Assembly (NCBI GenBank): GCA_019639015.1
Contig: JAHBSS010000005.1
Coordinates: 1-59,187 of the forward strand
DNA from: Cryobacterium sp.
GTDB lineage: Bacteria > Actinomycetota > Actinomycetes > Actinomycetales > Microbacteriaceae
Reading direction: 5' to 3'
DNA: 59,187 bases
A model generated the notes under the pieces. It searched no databases, had not been told where the DNA came from, and saw only the letters and a list, made by a program, of their open reading frames with translations. The position numbers were made by a program, and so were the translations under genes. Below are positions 8,270 to 18,247 of this stretch, piece by piece (the first letter of the stretch is position 1; each line of letters starts with the position of its first letter).

Positions 8270-9574
8270 TTAGTCGTAGAGGGTCGGGATCACGGGTTCA
8301 CCGCGCGTTAGACGGAACGCATCCACCGGTAACTCGGCAACCGCATCCGCGCAATGTCGGCGCGCAAGGCTGGTTCCAGGGATGCCCAGGAAGCGTTCGT
8401 CCGCAACACCATCCTTCATCAACCTCACAAGCAATTCGCGCCCAGAATCAGTGCTTTGCTCGACTGTCGAAGGGTCGTCATCCACGTGGAGTACCTCTGC
8501 GTTCGCGATGCCACCACTAATCTTTCGGATCGGTCGCTTTCTTCCCCCGACTGAAATCTTTGATTTTGAGCGTTTGGCAACCGAAACCCAATTTCCGTCG
8601 TCGCCGACTCGTGCAACAAGTTTGTAAACCATGCCGGCGGTAGGAGCACCGGAACCAGTTACGACTGAAGTGCCAGCACCATAAGAGTCGACGGGTGCCG
8701 CTCTCAATGCGGCGATTGCAAACTCGTCTAGATCGCTCGTAACAGTGATCTTGGTTTTTGTAGCGCCGAGTTGATCCAATTGTTTGCGAACTGCGGCGGC
8801 TTGTCCGGGCAAGTCGCCGCTGTCGATTCGTACCGCGCCGAGAGAGGGCCCAGCAATCTTGACCGCCAACGACACGGCGGCGGTCACATCGTAGGTGTCG
8901 ACAAGTAAAGTCGTTTCCGGCCCCAACGCTGCCACTTGGGCGCGAAAGGCATCCTCCTCGGAATCGTGAAGCAACGTGAAAGAATGGGCCGCCGTCCCCA
9001 TTGTTGGAACGCCCCAACTTCGACCGGCCTCAAGATTGCTTGTCGCATTGAACCCAGCGATATACGCGGCGCGCGCTGCTGCAACAGCTGCAAACTCATT
9101 TGCGCGGCGAGAACCCATTTCAGCAATTGGTCGACCCTCGGCAGCGCAAACCATTCTTGAAGCCGCGCTTGCGACTGCGGAATCGTAGTTCAGGATGCTC
9201 AAGGCAAGGGTTTCAAGCACAACAGCTTCCGCAAAAGTTGCCTCAACAATCAAGATCGGCGAACCGGGAAAATAAACCTCGCCCTCTTGATAGCCCCAAA
9301 CATCGCCAGTGAAGCGGTAGTTTGCAAGCCAATCCAAAGTGTTTGCGTCGACAACGTTATGTTCGCGCAACCAACCGAGTTCAGCATCCCCGAATCGAAA
9401 ATTGCTGATTTGCTCAATGAGTCTGCCGGTTCCAGCGACAATTCCGTAGCGCCTTCCATTAGGCAAGTGCCGGGCAAACACTTCGAAAATTGATCGTCTG
9501 GAGGCTGTGCCTGCTTTCAAAGCGGCCTCAACCATAGTCAGTTCGTAGCGGTCAGTTAGCAGAGCACTGGTCAC
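8270..9574 (-). CDS. pncB: Nicotinate phosphoribosyltransferase
   Basis: This 434-residue enzyme joins nicotinate and PRPP to nicotinate mononucleotide in the NAD salvage pathway. The N-terminus [15 protein letters not shown] is the classical signature, followed by the conserved [19 protein letters not shown]; later the phosphate-binding part [19 protein letters not shown] and [19 protein letters not shown] are clear. Length and order fit the actinobacterial form. The gene is divergent from murI with only about 60 bp between the starts, so the two promoters must overlap. The 3' end runs into the G-rich tract. Confidence 0.96.
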   Translation of the reverse strand: MTSALLTDRYELTMVEAALKAGTASRRSIFEVFARHLPNGRRYGIVAGTGRLIEQISNFRFGDAELGWLREHNVVDANTLDWLANYRFTGDVWGYQEGEVYFPGSPILIVEATFAEAVVLETLALSILNYDSAVASAASRMVCAAEGRPIAEMGSRRANEFAAVAAARAAYIAGFNATSNLEAGRSWGVPTMGTAAHSFTLLHDSEEDAFRAQVAALGPETTLLVDTYDVTAAVSLAVKIAGPSLGAVRIDSGDLPGQAAAVRKQLDQLGATKTKITVTSDLDEFAIAALRAAPVDSYGAGTSVVTGSGAPTAGMVYKLVARVGDDGNWVSVAKRSKSKISVGGRKRPIRKISGGIANAEVLHVDDDPSTVEQSTDSGRELLVRLMKDGVADERFLGIPGTSLARRHCADAVAELPVDAFRLTRGEPVIPTLYD

Positions 9575-9633
9575 AGATTGAGCCTAGCGGCGTGTGGGCG
9601 CAGAAACTCGCACGGCGACTAAACTCGGTAATC

Positions 9634-10452
9634 GTGACCGACGCCCCGATTGGCATTTTCGATTCCGGAGTTGGTGGACTCACGGTCGCGAGAGCAATAA
9701 TCGATCAACTTCCTAACGAGTCGATATTGTATGTTGGCGATACGGCGCATTCGCCGTATGGCCCAAGACCCATCGCAAAGGTTCGCGAGTATGCCTTGGC
9801 CGTGATGGACGATCTAGTCGCTCAAGGCGTCAAGCTCTTGGTGATCGCGTGCAACACGGCATCCGCGGCGATGCTTCGTGACGCTCGAGAACGATTCACA
9901 GATGGCTATGGCATTCCGGTCGTCGAAGTGATCCAGCCTGCTGTTCGTGCTGCTGTGCGACAGACACGCAACAAGAAGGTTGGCGTCATCGGCACAGAGG
10001 GCACGATCAAGTCGCGAGCGTACGAGGACGCATTCGCGGCAGCATCCGACCTGGAACTTCACACGCAAGCATGTCCAAAGTTTGTTGAATTTGTTGAGGC
10101 CGGAGTCACCTCAAGTCCTGAGTTGTTTCGTGTAGCTGAGTCGTACTTGAAACCGTTGAAGGATGCCGGAGTTGACACCCTGGTTCTCGGCTGCACGCAC
10201 TATCCGCTAATGTCCGCCGCGATCCAGCTTGTTATGGGTCAAGACGTCACTTTGGTTTCAAGCGCGGAAGAGACAGCCTTCGACGTGTTTCAGACTCTCG
10301 TGAAGTATGAACTTTTGCGGAACGAAGCCTCGCCTGCGAGTTATCGCTTCGAAGCTACGGGAGATAGTAAAGAAGAGTTCCTGACTCTTGCGCGTCGCTT
10401 CCTCGGGCCAGAAGTCTCCAATGTCGAACTAGTTCGCGGCGCGGATTCGTGA
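9634..10452 (+). CDS. murI: Glutamate racemase
   Basis: This enzyme makes D-glutamate for peptidoglycan. Taking GTG 9634 as start gives 272 residues beginning [17 protein letters not shown], the usual N-terminus of the family; a frame from 9592 adds 14 residues with no family support. The two catalytic cysteines are in ACNTASAA and GCTHYP, with the second-half histidine beside the cysteine, and the substrate loop GDTAHSPYG is intact. It leads a murI-rph-rdgB cluster, an order frequent in Actinobacteria. Confidence 0.95.
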   Translation: MTDAPIGIFDSGVGGLTVARAIIDQLPNESILYVGDTAHSPYGPRPIAKVREYALAVMDDLVAQGVKLLVIACNTASAAMLRDARERFTDGYGIPVVEVIQPAVRAAVRQTRNKKVGVIGTEGTIKSRAYEDAFAAASDLELHTQACPKFVEFVEAGVTSSPELFRVAESYLKPLKDAGVDTLVLGCTHYPLMSAAIQLVMGQDVTLVSSAEETAFDVFQTLVKYELLRNEASPASYRFEATGDSKEEFLTLARRFLGPEVSNVELVRGADS

Positions 10453-10480
10453 AGAAACTCAACTCAACGAGAGGTCGAAA

Positions 10481-11215
10481 ATGAGCCAGTCGAGATCTGA
10501 CGGTCGCGAGCCGAATCAGTTGCGCGAAGTAAAGTTTGAGCGCGGCTGGAGCCAGCAAGCCGAAGGAAGCTGCTTAGTAAGTTTTGGGCGCACGCGAGTG
10601 CTTTGCACGGCATCCTTCACGAATGGGGTGCCAAGGTGGATGGTTGGCGGCGGCAAAGGGTGGGTCACCGCTGAATACGCAATGCTGCCCCGATCAACAA
10701 ACGAGCGGATGGACAGGGAATCCGTCAAAGGAAAAGTCGGCGGTCGCACTCACGAGATTTCGAGGCTTGTTGGAAGAAGTCTTCGAGCAGTTGTCGACAT
10801 GAAAGCGCTCGGCGAGAACACAATTGTCATTGACTGTGATGTGCTCCAGGCAGACGGAGGTACTCGAACGGCTGCAATCACTGGAGCGTACGTCGCATTG
10901 GCGGACGCTCTCGAATGGGGTAAGTCGAACAAGTTCATTTCGCAAAATGCTAAGCCGCTTTACGACAGCATCGCCGCTGTTAGCGTCGGCATTATCGACG
11001 GAGTTCCCATGCTCGATTTGGCATATAGTGAGGATTCTCGCGCCGAAACCGACATGAATGTTGTTGTCACGGGTCGAGGCCTTTTTGTTGAAGTTCAAGG
11101 AACTGCAGAAGGCGCACCGTTCGATCGGAGCGAATTGAACAGCTTGCTTGATCTTGCGCTTTCGGGCACTGAGACCTTGGCAGAATTGCAAGTTCGCGCG
11201 TTGAGCGAAAATTGA
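10481..11215 (+). CDS. rph: Ribonuclease PH
   Basis: This 244-residue phosphorolytic 3'-5' exonuclease trims tRNA precursors. The start [18 protein letters not shown], the [10 protein letters not shown] strand and the central [29 protein letters not shown] block are the family hallmarks, and [11 protein letters not shown] near the C-terminus completes the RNase PH fold. The ATG at 10481 has GAGAGG upstream. It lies 28 bp after murI and almost touches rdgB; the linked rph-rdgB arrangement is common in bacteria. That matters here because tRNA-Leu in this window does not encode its own CCA end. Confidence 0.96.
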   Translation: MSQSRSDGREPNQLREVKFERGWSQQAEGSCLVSFGRTRVLCTASFTNGVPRWMVGGGKGWVTAEYAMLPRSTNERMDRESVKGKVGGRTHEISRLVGRSLRAVVDMKALGENTIVIDCDVLQADGGTRTAAITGAYVALADALEWGKSNKFISQNAKPLYDSIAAVSVGIIDGVPMLDLAYSEDSRAETDMNVVVTGRGLFVEVQGTAEGAPFDRSELNSLLDLALSGTETLAELQVRALSEN

Positions 11216-11247
11216 ATCTCGAATATCGCGCTCATCCTGAACAGCTT

Positions 11248-11832
11248 GTGAAGCTAATTCTTGCGACTCACAATTCGCACAAAGTTGAGGAACTGAAGAA
11301 GATTTTGGCGGGTCAACTTGATGGAATTGATCTGCTCCCGTACGACGGGCCAGAACCGATTGAGGATGGCGAAACGTTCTCCGAGAATGCGCTCATTAAA
11401 GCTCGGGCGGCGTTCTCGCATTCTGGAGTACCGACGATATCGGACGATTCGGGGATTTGTGTTGAGGCACTTGGTGGTGCACCAGGCATCCATTCAGCGC
11501 GTTTCGCTGGAACGAGAGTCGACGCCGATAACGTCGCAAAATTGCTAGAAGTAATGAAGCACCAAGCGAATCGGCGGGCAGAGTTTCATTGCGCCGCCGC
11601 GTTCGTCACCGATGGTTTTGAGCATGTTGAAGTCGGTGTTTGGCCCGGGAGTGTGTTGTTTGAGGCTCAAGGCACCAACGGGTTTGGTTACGATCCGGTG
11701 TTCGAGCCTGAGGGCTACGACATTGCCTCAGCTCAACTAAGTTCTGCGCAAAAGAATGCGATCAGTCACCGACGACGTGCCTTCAGTCAATTAATGCCGA
11801 TTGTTCGCAATCGATTGCTAGGTCAGGAATAA
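11248..11832 (+). CDS. rdgB: dITP/XTP pyrophosphatase (RdgB/HAM1 family)
   Basis: This house-cleaning enzyme hydrolyses dITP, ITP and XTP to monophosphates. With GTG 11248 the protein is 194 residues and starts with the family pattern KLILATHNSHKVEEL. SDDSGICVEALGGAPGIHSARFAG and NGFGYDPVFEP are the other conserved blocks. A TTG at 11212, overlapping the rph stop, would add 12 non-conserved residues and is the alternative. The SHR in AISHRRRAFSQL near the C-terminus is the base-recognition site. Third gene of the murI-rph-rdgB cluster. Confidence 0.94.
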   Translation: MKLILATHNSHKVEELKKILAGQLDGIDLLPYDGPEPIEDGETFSENALIKARAAFSHSGVPTISDDSGICVEALGGAPGIHSARFAGTRVDADNVAKLLEVMKHQANRRAEFHCAAAFVTDGFEHVEVGVWPGSVLFEAQGTNGFGYDPVFEPEGYDIASAQLSSAQKNAISHRRRAFSQLMPIVRNRLLGQE

Positions 11833-11922
11833 CGCACAGATAGCAAGGTAACTGAGAACGGGTATCGTTCCCGACTAGCGCGATTTCGCAAATTTCGCTT
11901 TCGAGCAATCTACGGTTGAGTT

Positions 11923-12828
11923 ATGGGGCACGATCATCATTCAGGGGCGACAAGGACGCGACTAGCAATTGTTTTAGCAATCGTCGTCACGGTGCTTGTC
12001 GTTGAAATCCTCGGGGCCATTTTCTCCGGGTCACTCGCCCTGTTTGCGGATGCCGGACACATGTTCTCGGATTCGATCGGCTTGACGGTGGCACTAGTCG
12101 CGACGGTCGTTGCGGCCCGACCGGCTACAGAACGTGCGACATTCGGCTATCAACGCGCTGAGGTATTTGGTGCACTTATCAACGGTCTCATTTTGCTATT
12201 TGTTGCGTTGAGTGTTGGCGTACAGGCGATCATTCGAATGGTCCACCCGGAAGGCGTTGAGGTTCACAGCGTTCCAATGTTGATTATCGGTGTTGTCGGG
12301 CTTGTTGCAAATGTTGTTGCGGCCATGATTTTGCGGCCACAAGCCACGGCATCCATCAATATCAAGGGCGCATATCTCGAAGTGCTTGGCGACTTGTTGG
12401 GCTCTTTTGCGGCGATCATTGCCGCAGTCGTAATTCTCTCGACCGGTTTCATGGCCGCTGACGCAATTGCCTCTCTTGCCATTGCGCTGTTCATCGCGCC
12501 GCGCGCCGTGCTGTTGCTCCGGGATGCCGCAAGAGTTCTCAGTGAATCAGTGCCAGTTGAGACGAGCATTTCCGAGATTCGACGGCATTTGCTTTCCGCT
12601 GAAGGCGTCGTGGATGTGCACGACGTCCACGTATGGGCGATCACGACGGGGCATCCCGTGTTCTCTGCTCATGTGGTTGTCGCGGATGAGGTGTTCGCGA
12701 AAGCTCGAACCGGCCAATTGTTGGATGAGTTGAATGAGTGCTTGGCGGAGCATTTCGATGTTGAACATTCAACGTTCCAATTGGAGCCTGCCGAGCATGC
12801 TGAACATGAAGAACAAACTCATGATTGA
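11923..12828 (+). CDS. Cation diffusion facilitator metal exporter (ZitB/CzcD-like)
   Basis: The 301-residue protein has six membrane segments and a C-terminal cytoplasmic domain. A short histidine-rich start (GHDHH) precedes TM1, and the TM2 metal site FADAGHMFSDS has the expected D and H; a second metal-site aspartate lies in TM5 (GFMAADAIASL). The cytoplasmic part GVVDVHDVHVWAITTGHPVFSAHV is typical of Zn/Cd/Co exporters, and the tail EHAEHEEQTHD is again metal-binding. The gene lies 6 bp upstream of mntH, so an exporter and an importer appear to share a transcript. The metal is likely zinc or manganese; the sequence alone does not decide. Confidence 0.9.
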   Translation: MGHDHHSGATRTRLAIVLAIVVTVLVVEILGAIFSGSLALFADAGHMFSDSIGLTVALVATVVAARPATERATFGYQRAEVFGALINGLILLFVALSVGVQAIIRMVHPEGVEVHSVPMLIIGVVGLVANVVAAMILRPQATASINIKGAYLEVLGDLLGSFAAIIAAVVILSTGFMAADAIASLAIALFIAPRAVLLLRDAARVLSESVPVETSISEIRRHLLSAEGVVDVHDVHVWAITTGHPVFSAHVVVADEVFAKARTGQLLDELNECLAEHFDVEHSTFQLEPAEHAEHEEQTHD

Positions 12829-12834
12829 TTCGTC

Positions 12835-14043
12835 GTGACCAAGCCTTGGGTGTATCTCGGTCCCGCATTTGTCGCGGCAATCGCATACGTTGACCCCGGC
12901 AACGTCGCAGCAAACCTCACAAGCGGTGCTAGGTTCGGATACTTACTCGTCTGGGTGCTCGTTTTAGCAAACTTGATGGCGGCGTTGGTTCAATACCAGT
13001 CCGCCAAATTGGGAATCGTGACCGGCAAAACGATGCCCGAATTACTCGGCGAACGAATGCGTCGAGCGCCACGAGTTGCTTATTGGTTGCAGGCGGAACT
13101 GGTCGCTATCGCAACCGACTTGGCGGAAGTTGTTGGCGGCGCGATCGCTTTGAAGTTGCTGTTTGGTCTTCCGCTGATTCTTGGCGGTGCGATTGTCGGC
13201 GTGATTTCGATGGTTCTGCTTGCCGTTCAATCTCGATTTGGCCAACGGCAGTTCGAATCGGTAATCATTGGGCTTCTTGCGGTAATTGCGGTCGGGTTCC
13301 TGAGTGGATTGGTTGTAAACCCTCCGGATGCCGTGTTGGTCGCGGGGGGACTAGTGCCGCGTTTCGACGGTGGCGAGTCTGTGTTGCTTGCCGCGAGCAT
13401 GCTAGGGGCGACCATGATGCCTCACGCAATCTATGTGCATTCTGCGCTCGCGCGGGACAGGCACGGAGTTGCCAACACTCAAACTCGTTCACGGCTCTTG
13501 AGGGCCACAAAAATTGACGTGTTCCTTGCGCTCGGTCTAGCCGGGATAGTAAACGTTGGCATGTTGCTACTGGCAGCGGTAAATCTGCAGGATGCCACCG
13601 GTACAGACTCAATCGAAGGTGCCCATTTAGCGATCCAGAACTCGCTGGGATCTGTGGCGGCACTCATCTTCGCGATCGGCCTCTTGGCGTCTGGTCTTGC
13701 CTCCACTTCAGTTGGAAGCTATGCGGGAGCGACGATAATGTCCGGGCTCATCAAAAAACAGATCCCACTGTTCTTGAGAAGGATGATTACTCTTGCCCCT
13801 GCGCTCCTGATCCTCTCGATCCAGATAGATGCGACTTGGGCTCTAGTGCTGAGTCAGGTTGTATTGAGTTTTGGAATTCCGTTCGCACTAATCCCGTTGT
13901 TGAGGCTCACATCAAACCGCAACGTTATGGGTGAGTCGGCAAATCGTATCCCGCTTCGCATCCTGCTTTGGATAATCGTTGCTCTCGTAATCACGTTGAA
14001 CTTGGCTCTACTTTTTGGGCCGCTGCTCTTCGCGTCTATATAG
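12835..14043 (+). CDS. mntH: Nramp-family divalent metal transporter (MntH type)
   Basis: This 402-residue transporter has about 11 membrane segments. The two metal-binding half-sites of Nramp proteins are intact: DPGN in TM1 (residues 20-23) and MPH in TM6 (inside GATMMPHAIYVHS). Proton-coupled Mn(II), possibly Fe(II), uptake is the family role. The GTG start at 12835 directly follows the CDF gene, and no separate promoter fits in between. Co-transcription of an importer with a CDF exporter is unusual unless they handle different metals. Confidence 0.92.
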   Translation: MTKPWVYLGPAFVAAIAYVDPGNVAANLTSGARFGYLLVWVLVLANLMAALVQYQSAKLGIVTGKTMPELLGERMRRAPRVAYWLQAELVAIATDLAEVVGGAIALKLLFGLPLILGGAIVGVISMVLLAVQSRFGQRQFESVIIGLLAVIAVGFLSGLVVNPPDAVLVAGGLVPRFDGGESVLLAASMLGATMMPHAIYVHSALARDRHGVANTQTRSRLLRATKIDVFLALGLAGIVNVGMLLLAAVNLQDATGTDSIEGAHLAIQNSLGSVAALIFAIGLLASGLASTSVGSYAGATIMSGLIKKQIPLFLRRMITLAPALLILSIQIDATWALVLSQVVLSFGIPFALIPLLRLTSNRNVMGESANRIPLRILLWIIVALVITLNLALLFGPLLFASI

Positions 14044-14076
14044 GTATCGCGCCGCACTTAGAGTTTTCAGTTGCGT

Positions 14077-14817
14077 TTATGAGCCAGCGGAGTCGTTAGC
14101 CGGGTTGTTGTCGAAGAGGGAACTCTTAAGAGTGGCTTCGGCATCCGTTAGAGGCTTCACCCCTTGAGCGAGTGCTCGTTTCGCTGCGCGAGAGGACTTC
14201 CAATAGTGGTAAATCGTGGGAAGCAGAGTCAGGATGACAGCCGCCAGCAAGATTACGTCAATGTACTCGCGAACCAACTCCGCAATCGGCGGAATGTAGC
14301 CGAGCAAGTAACCTGCGAACGTTAATCCAATTCCCCAAATGACCGCACCAATGAAGTTGTACAGGGAATATTTCTTGTAGTTCATGTGGCCAACGCCTGC
14401 CGCGACCGGCGCAAACGTGCGAACTATTGGCACAAAGCGAGCAAGGATTACGGCAAGACCGCCGAACCTCTCAAAGAAATGATTCGTTCGTTCAACGTTC
14501 TTTCGACTAAATACGCCACTTTCTTTTCGCTCGAAAATCGCCGGACCGAACTTGTGACCAATGAGATAGCCGACCTCGCCGCCAAGAAATGCGGCAACTC
14601 CAATCGCCAAAGTCGACCACCAAATGTCGACTCCTATCCCGGGATGGAACGACAGCAAACCTGTGATTATCAGCAAAGTGTCGCCGGGAAGTAAGAAACC
14701 AACAAGTAAACCGGTCTCTGCGAAAATAATCAGACATACCCCGATCAGGGCATAAGGTCCAAATCCGTGAATTAGCGCTTGAGGATCGAGCCAGGGAATT
14801 AAGGCGGTGCCTATCAA
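14077..14817 (-). CDS. DedA family membrane protein
   Basis: The 246-residue protein shows the DedA (SNARE-associated/VTT) pattern: FAETGLLVGFLLPGDTLLIITGLL near the N-terminus, GGEVGYLIGHKFGPAIF, and the conserved FERFGGLAVILARFVPIVRTFAPVAAGVGHM with the two key arginines. Family members act in membrane homeostasis and undecaprenyl-phosphate or phospholipid flipping. It is convergent with mntH and stands alone. The start at 14817 is the family start. Confidence 0.93.
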   Translation of the reverse strand: MIGTALIPWLDPQALIHGFGPYALIGVCLIIFAETGLLVGFLLPGDTLLIITGLLSFHPGIGVDIWWSTLAIGVAAFLGGEVGYLIGHKFGPAIFERKESGVFSRKNVERTNHFFERFGGLAVILARFVPIVRTFAPVAAGVGHMNYKKYSLYNFIGAVIWGIGLTFAGYLLGYIPPIAELVREYIDVILLAAVILTLLPTIYHYWKSSRAAKRALAQGVKPLTDAEATLKSSLFDNNPANDSAGS

Positions 14818-14915
14818 ACGGTTCGCTCCTGTCGAGTTGATTCGGAATTTCGCGCTAATGGAAGGCTACATGCTCAACCCTAATTTCCAGTGCGTTAGAG
14901 GCTATAAAGCGTTAG

Positions 14916-14997
14916 TGCGGGAGGCGGGACTTGAACCCGCACGCTCGAGAGCACAGGAACCTAAATCCTGCGTGTCTGCCAATTTCACCACTCCCGC
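14916..14997 (-). tRNA. tRNA-Leu, anticodon UAG
   Basis: Read on the minus strand, the 82-nt sequence folds as a type II tRNA: acceptor stem GCGGGAG/CTCCCGC, anticodon stem CAGGA/TCCTG around loop TTTAGGT (anticodon TAG), a long variable arm, and T-arm with GTTCAAG. The discriminator base is A and CCA is not encoded. The long variable arm and A73 fit leucine. Confidence 0.95.
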
Positions 14998-15027
14998 GGC
15001 GAGTCAATTCTAGGGTAGTTGAGCCTG

Positions 15028-15069
15028 TGTGGATAACTCAGAGGCTGCACGACTGGATTCCGTCAAGAT
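15028..15069 (+). promoter_or_regulatory. Bipartite upstream motif of the tad operon
   Basis: TGTGGATAACT (15028-15038) and GATTCCGTCAAGAT (15056-15069) occur here and, with the same 17-base gap and the same 6-base distance to the start codon, before the pilin gene at 19535. No ribosome-binding site lies between the motif and the start, so transcripts may be leaderless, with CAAGAT serving as a -10 element. Confidence 0.7.
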
Positions 15070-15075
15070 GCATCA

Positions 15076-16332
15076 GTGGATGCCGCTATTGCAACTATCA
15101 CCGATCGGGTTCGCGCACGAGTTCGTAGCTCTGGGCTGGACCTCGCCGAGAACAACCAAGTCGCGGGCGATTTGGTTCGGGAAGAGGTTCGACGATATAG
15201 CGAGTTGGCTCTTGGCGGTTCAGTTCCACCGATAGGAAACGAGGGTTTGGCGCACCGCAATGTGCTTGCCGCAATTACCGGCTTTGGTTCATTGCAACAG
15301 TACTTCGATGACGAGTCGGTCGAAGAGATTTGGATTAACGCACCTGATCAAATCTTTGTCGCGAGAAGTGGAATCTCGGAACAAACCGAGCTTCAATTAT
15401 CCGCCAATGAGATTCGTGATCTCGTTGAGCGGATGCTCCATTCATCGGGTCGTCGAGTGGATCTTTCTAGTCCGTTCGTTGATGCGTCGCTACCTGATGG
15501 TTCGCGCCTTCACGTCGTGATCCCGGACGTCACTCAAAAGCATTGGGTCGTGAACATCCGAAAGTTCGCGAAAGGGCTGCGAGAGCTTTCGGATCTTGTT
15601 GCGCTCAATTCACTTACTCGCACAGCGGCCGAGTTCTTGAGGATGAGTGTTTTAGCGGGCCAGAACATTCTTGTCTCAGGAGCTACCCAAAGCGGAAAGA
15701 CGACGCTACTCGGGGCGCTTCTGTCGTCCACCCGCTCCAACGAACGCATCGTGACCGTTGAGGAAACGTTCGAACTTAGATTCAACGCTCGGGACGCTGT
15801 AGCTATGCAGTGTCGCCAACCAAGCCTTGAGGGCACGGGCGAGATAACGTTGCGCCGGCTTATCAAAGAAGCTCTCAGAATGAGACCAGACCGCTTGGTA
15901 GTTGGCGAAGTTCGCGAGGCCGAGTCACTTGATTTACTCATCGCCCTGAATAGCGGATTACCGGGCATGTGCAGTATTCACGCGAATAGCGCTCATGAAG
16001 CTATTGAAAAGCTATGCACTCTGCCACTCCTCGCTGGCCGAAACATTGATGCATCGTTCATTGTCCCCTCTGTTGCCTCAAGCATCGACATCGTCGTGCA
16101 TTGCAAGTTGCAGCGAAACGGCTCGCGTCGAATCAGCGAAATCATAGCCCCGACAGGTGAAGTGAATGGCGGGGGGATATTAACAAGCACAATCTTTGAG
16201 CAACGCGATGGAGTTTTGTCTTCAACGGGAATCCTGCCAACAAAGTCCACAAAGTTCGAAATTGCCGGATTGGACCCGGCACCACTGCTCGCGAACAACG
16301 GCAACTGCCAAGAGCGAGACGGTGAACAATGA
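15076..16332 (+). CDS. tadA: Tad/CpaF-type secretion ATPase
   Basis: The 418-residue ATPase powers assembly of a Flp/Tad pilus. Walker A GATQSGKTT is at about residues 201-209; the Asp box VTVEETFELR, Walker B RMRPDRLVVGEVR and His box SIHANS follow. The N-terminal domain is short compared with Gram-negative CpaF, as usual in Actinobacteria. The GTG at 15076 is preferred: an in-frame stop lies at about 15034, and the distance to the upstream motif equals that at the pilin gene. ATGA coupling to tadB shows an operon. In several Actinobacteria, for example Micrococcus luteus, such Tad loci are required for natural transformation, so a DNA-uptake role is possible here. Confidence 0.93.
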   Translation: MDAAIATITDRVRARVRSSGLDLAENNQVAGDLVREEVRRYSELALGGSVPPIGNEGLAHRNVLAAITGFGSLQQYFDDESVEEIWINAPDQIFVARSGISEQTELQLSANEIRDLVERMLHSSGRRVDLSSPFVDASLPDGSRLHVVIPDVTQKHWVVNIRKFAKGLRELSDLVALNSLTRTAAEFLRMSVLAGQNILVSGATQSGKTTLLGALLSSTRSNERIVTVEETFELRFNARDAVAMQCRQPSLEGTGEITLRRLIKEALRMRPDRLVVGEVREAESLDLLIALNSGLPGMCSIHANSAHEAIEKLCTLPLLAGRNIDASFIVPSVASSIDIVVHCKLQRNGSRRISEIIAPTGEVNGGGILTSTIFEQRDGVLSSTGILPTKSTKFEIAGLDPAPLLANNGNCQERDGEQ

Positions 16333-17192
16333 GCCTACTGCTTGGGTTAGCGCTTGCGACCGGAATTCTGTTAGCGATTTCGCCGCGCCTTTGGCCGAAC
16401 CGGGGTCATTTCTCAGTGGCGAACCGACGATTCAATTCTCGACTCAGAGTGATGCTCAACCAAGCGCACCTTACGAGCCTTGGTGTGGGTGGGCTTATCT
16501 GCGCAATGATCGCAATTGCATTTGTCTCGGCGGCGATCACATTCCTCGTACTACCTGTTGTGGGACTGGTGATCGTTGTAGCTGTTGCCGCGTCAACGGT
16601 GCCGTTGGTGGTAGTTCGTCATCGTGCACGAACCAATCAACGAAACAGTCGACAAGCTTGGCCTGACGTCATAGATCAGCTAGTTTCAGCGGTTCGCTCA
16701 GGGATGTCGCTGCCGGAAAGCGTCGGTTCCTTGGCTCATGTTGGGCCTGAAGCAACGCGCTTGGACTTTGCCCAATTTAAGGCGGATTACGACGCAACGG
16801 GAAACTTCGACCGAAGCGTTGTCGCATTGAAAAGTCGGTTGGCCGACCCGGTCGCAGATCGTTTGCTTGAGACACTTCGGATGGCCAGAAAGGTTGGTGG
16901 AACCGAACTTCCCAACCTGCTTAGAACTCTTTCCGCGAGCTTGCGGCAGGAGATCGCTATCAGGGGCGAGATCGAAGCTCGCCAATCTTGGATCGTAAAT
17001 GCCGCCCGAATTGGAGCTATCGCACCTTGGATAATTCTTGGCTTGCTGGCTACAAGGCCACAGGCGATCGCAGCGTACAACTCTGTTAGCGGACTCGCGG
17101 TGATTCTCGGTGGAGTCGTGGTCACCGTCATCGCCTACTACGCAATGATTGCGATTGCTCGAATTCCTCAGGAGCGGCGGTGGTTCGGATGA
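16329..17192 (+). CDS. tadB: Tad pilus inner-membrane protein TadB
   Basis: The 287-residue protein has N-terminal and C-terminal membrane segments around a GspF-like domain with WPDVIDQLVSAVRSGMSLPESV. It would form, with TadC, the membrane platform on which the TadA motor acts. The start overlaps the tadA stop (ATGA) and its end overlaps tadC in the same way, so the three are tightly coupled. The first TM is close to the N-terminus and the two C-terminal TMs end the protein, as in other TadB proteins. Confidence 0.88.
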   Translation: MSLLLGLALATGILLAISPRLWPNRGHFSVANRRFNSRLRVMLNQAHLTSLGVGGLICAMIAIAFVSAAITFLVLPVVGLVIVVAVAASTVPLVVVRHRARTNQRNSRQAWPDVIDQLVSAVRSGMSLPESVGSLAHVGPEATRLDFAQFKADYDATGNFDRSVVALKSRLADPVADRLLETLRMARKVGGTELPNLLRTLSASLRQEIAIRGEIEARQSWIVNAARIGAIAPWIILGLLATRPQAIAAYNSVSGLAVILGGVVVTVIAYYAMIAIARIPQERRWFG

Positions 17193-18124
17193 GTTCATTA
17201 CAGGCATGGGCAATACTTCTAGGACTAAGTCTTGGTTTTGGGATCTGGATATTGCTTTCAAGAATGCCCATCTTTGTTGGACCAAAGCTCGCACGTCGCA
17301 TCGAACCTTATTTCGCGAGTGCAAGTAGTGGGATGGCAGCAGCAACGCGCACTCGTTCGGCAAATGATCGATTACCCGCGTCTCTGATCGGCCAGTTGTT
17401 TGGTCGACTCAACCGACCTGTGATTCCAAGATTTAAAGCAGATTCGGTCGTAGAGCTCAGGCTCAGGCAATCTGGTAGCTCAGCGACTGTTCAGGATTTC
17501 AGGTTTGAGCAACTAATTTGGATGCTCGCATTTTCTGGCGTCTCCTTGGTTTTGCAATTTCTGCTTGGTCCGATCCACTTGGGCAACGCGCTAGTTCGAA
17601 TTCTGTTGATCGCCTTTGGTGGTCTCTTGGGCATTCTTTGCCGCGCGAAATTACTCGAGCGATCAGCATCACGAAGGCTTTCGCGAATGAAGTCCGAGCT
17701 ACCGGTGGTTTTGGAATTTTTGGCGCTTTGCCTTTCTGCTGGAGAGAGCATCCTTGATTCGTTGAAAAGAATTGCTGATCTTGGCAAAGGAGAACTAGCT
17801 GCGGAGTTGGGTAAAACTGTGAGGAAAGTCAATGCCGGTATGCCACTAGCTGTAGCTCTCCGTGAACTAGAAACCTCCCTTCAACTGGTTCCACTAACTC
17901 GATGCGTCGATCAACTCCTGAGTGCCCTTGATCGGGGAACTCCTCTCGCTGAAGTCTTGAAAGCCCAGGTTCAGGACTCCAAGGAACAATTCAAACGTGA
18001 TCTCCTCGAAACGGCAGGCAAGAAAGAAGTGGCAATGATGTTTCCGCTTGTCTTCGGTGTGCTACCGGTGAGTGTAATTTTTGCAATTTTCCCTGGAGTG
18101 TTTGTGCTCCAACTCGGGTTTTGA
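17189..18124 (+). CDS. tadC: Tad pilus inner-membrane protein TadC
   Basis: The 311-residue protein carries the GspF/TadC domain: ELPVVLEFLALCLSAGESILDSLKRI, and later SALDRGTPLAEVLKAQ, ending with KEVAMMFPLVFGVLPVSVIFAIFPG, a TM hairpin typical of TadC. ATG 17189 is chosen for the ATGA overlap with tadB; GTG 17180 is the alternative. It is probably the last gene of the tadA-tadB-tadC message, as a 123-bp gap follows. Confidence 0.87.
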   Translation: MSSLQAWAILLGLSLGFGIWILLSRMPIFVGPKLARRIEPYFASASSGMAAATRTRSANDRLPASLIGQLFGRLNRPVIPRFKADSVVELRLRQSGSSATVQDFRFEQLIWMLAFSGVSLVLQFLLGPIHLGNALVRILLIAFGGLLGILCRAKLLERSASRRLSRMKSELPVVLEFLALCLSAGESILDSLKRIADLGKGELAAELGKTVRKVNAGMPLAVALRELETSLQLVPLTRCVDQLLSALDRGTPLAEVLKAQVQDSKEQFKRDLLETAGKKEVAMMFPLVFGVLPVSVIFAIFPGVFVLQLGF

Positions 18125-18247
18125 CTTCCTCTCAATATTTGTTGATTTTGTGCCCAGATTGGGGTGAGTGATACAGGTTGTTTATGGAATCACCGCGATG
18201 TACCGTGTTTACACCGGTTTCACGTGATTGTCCTTGGGGGAGGAATC

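Noticed and set aside
15028..15038. DnaA box or replication origin signal (TGTGGATAA)
   Set aside because: Only two copies far apart, both at fixed spacing to a second motif and to start codons of tad genes; no dnaA/dnaN nearby.
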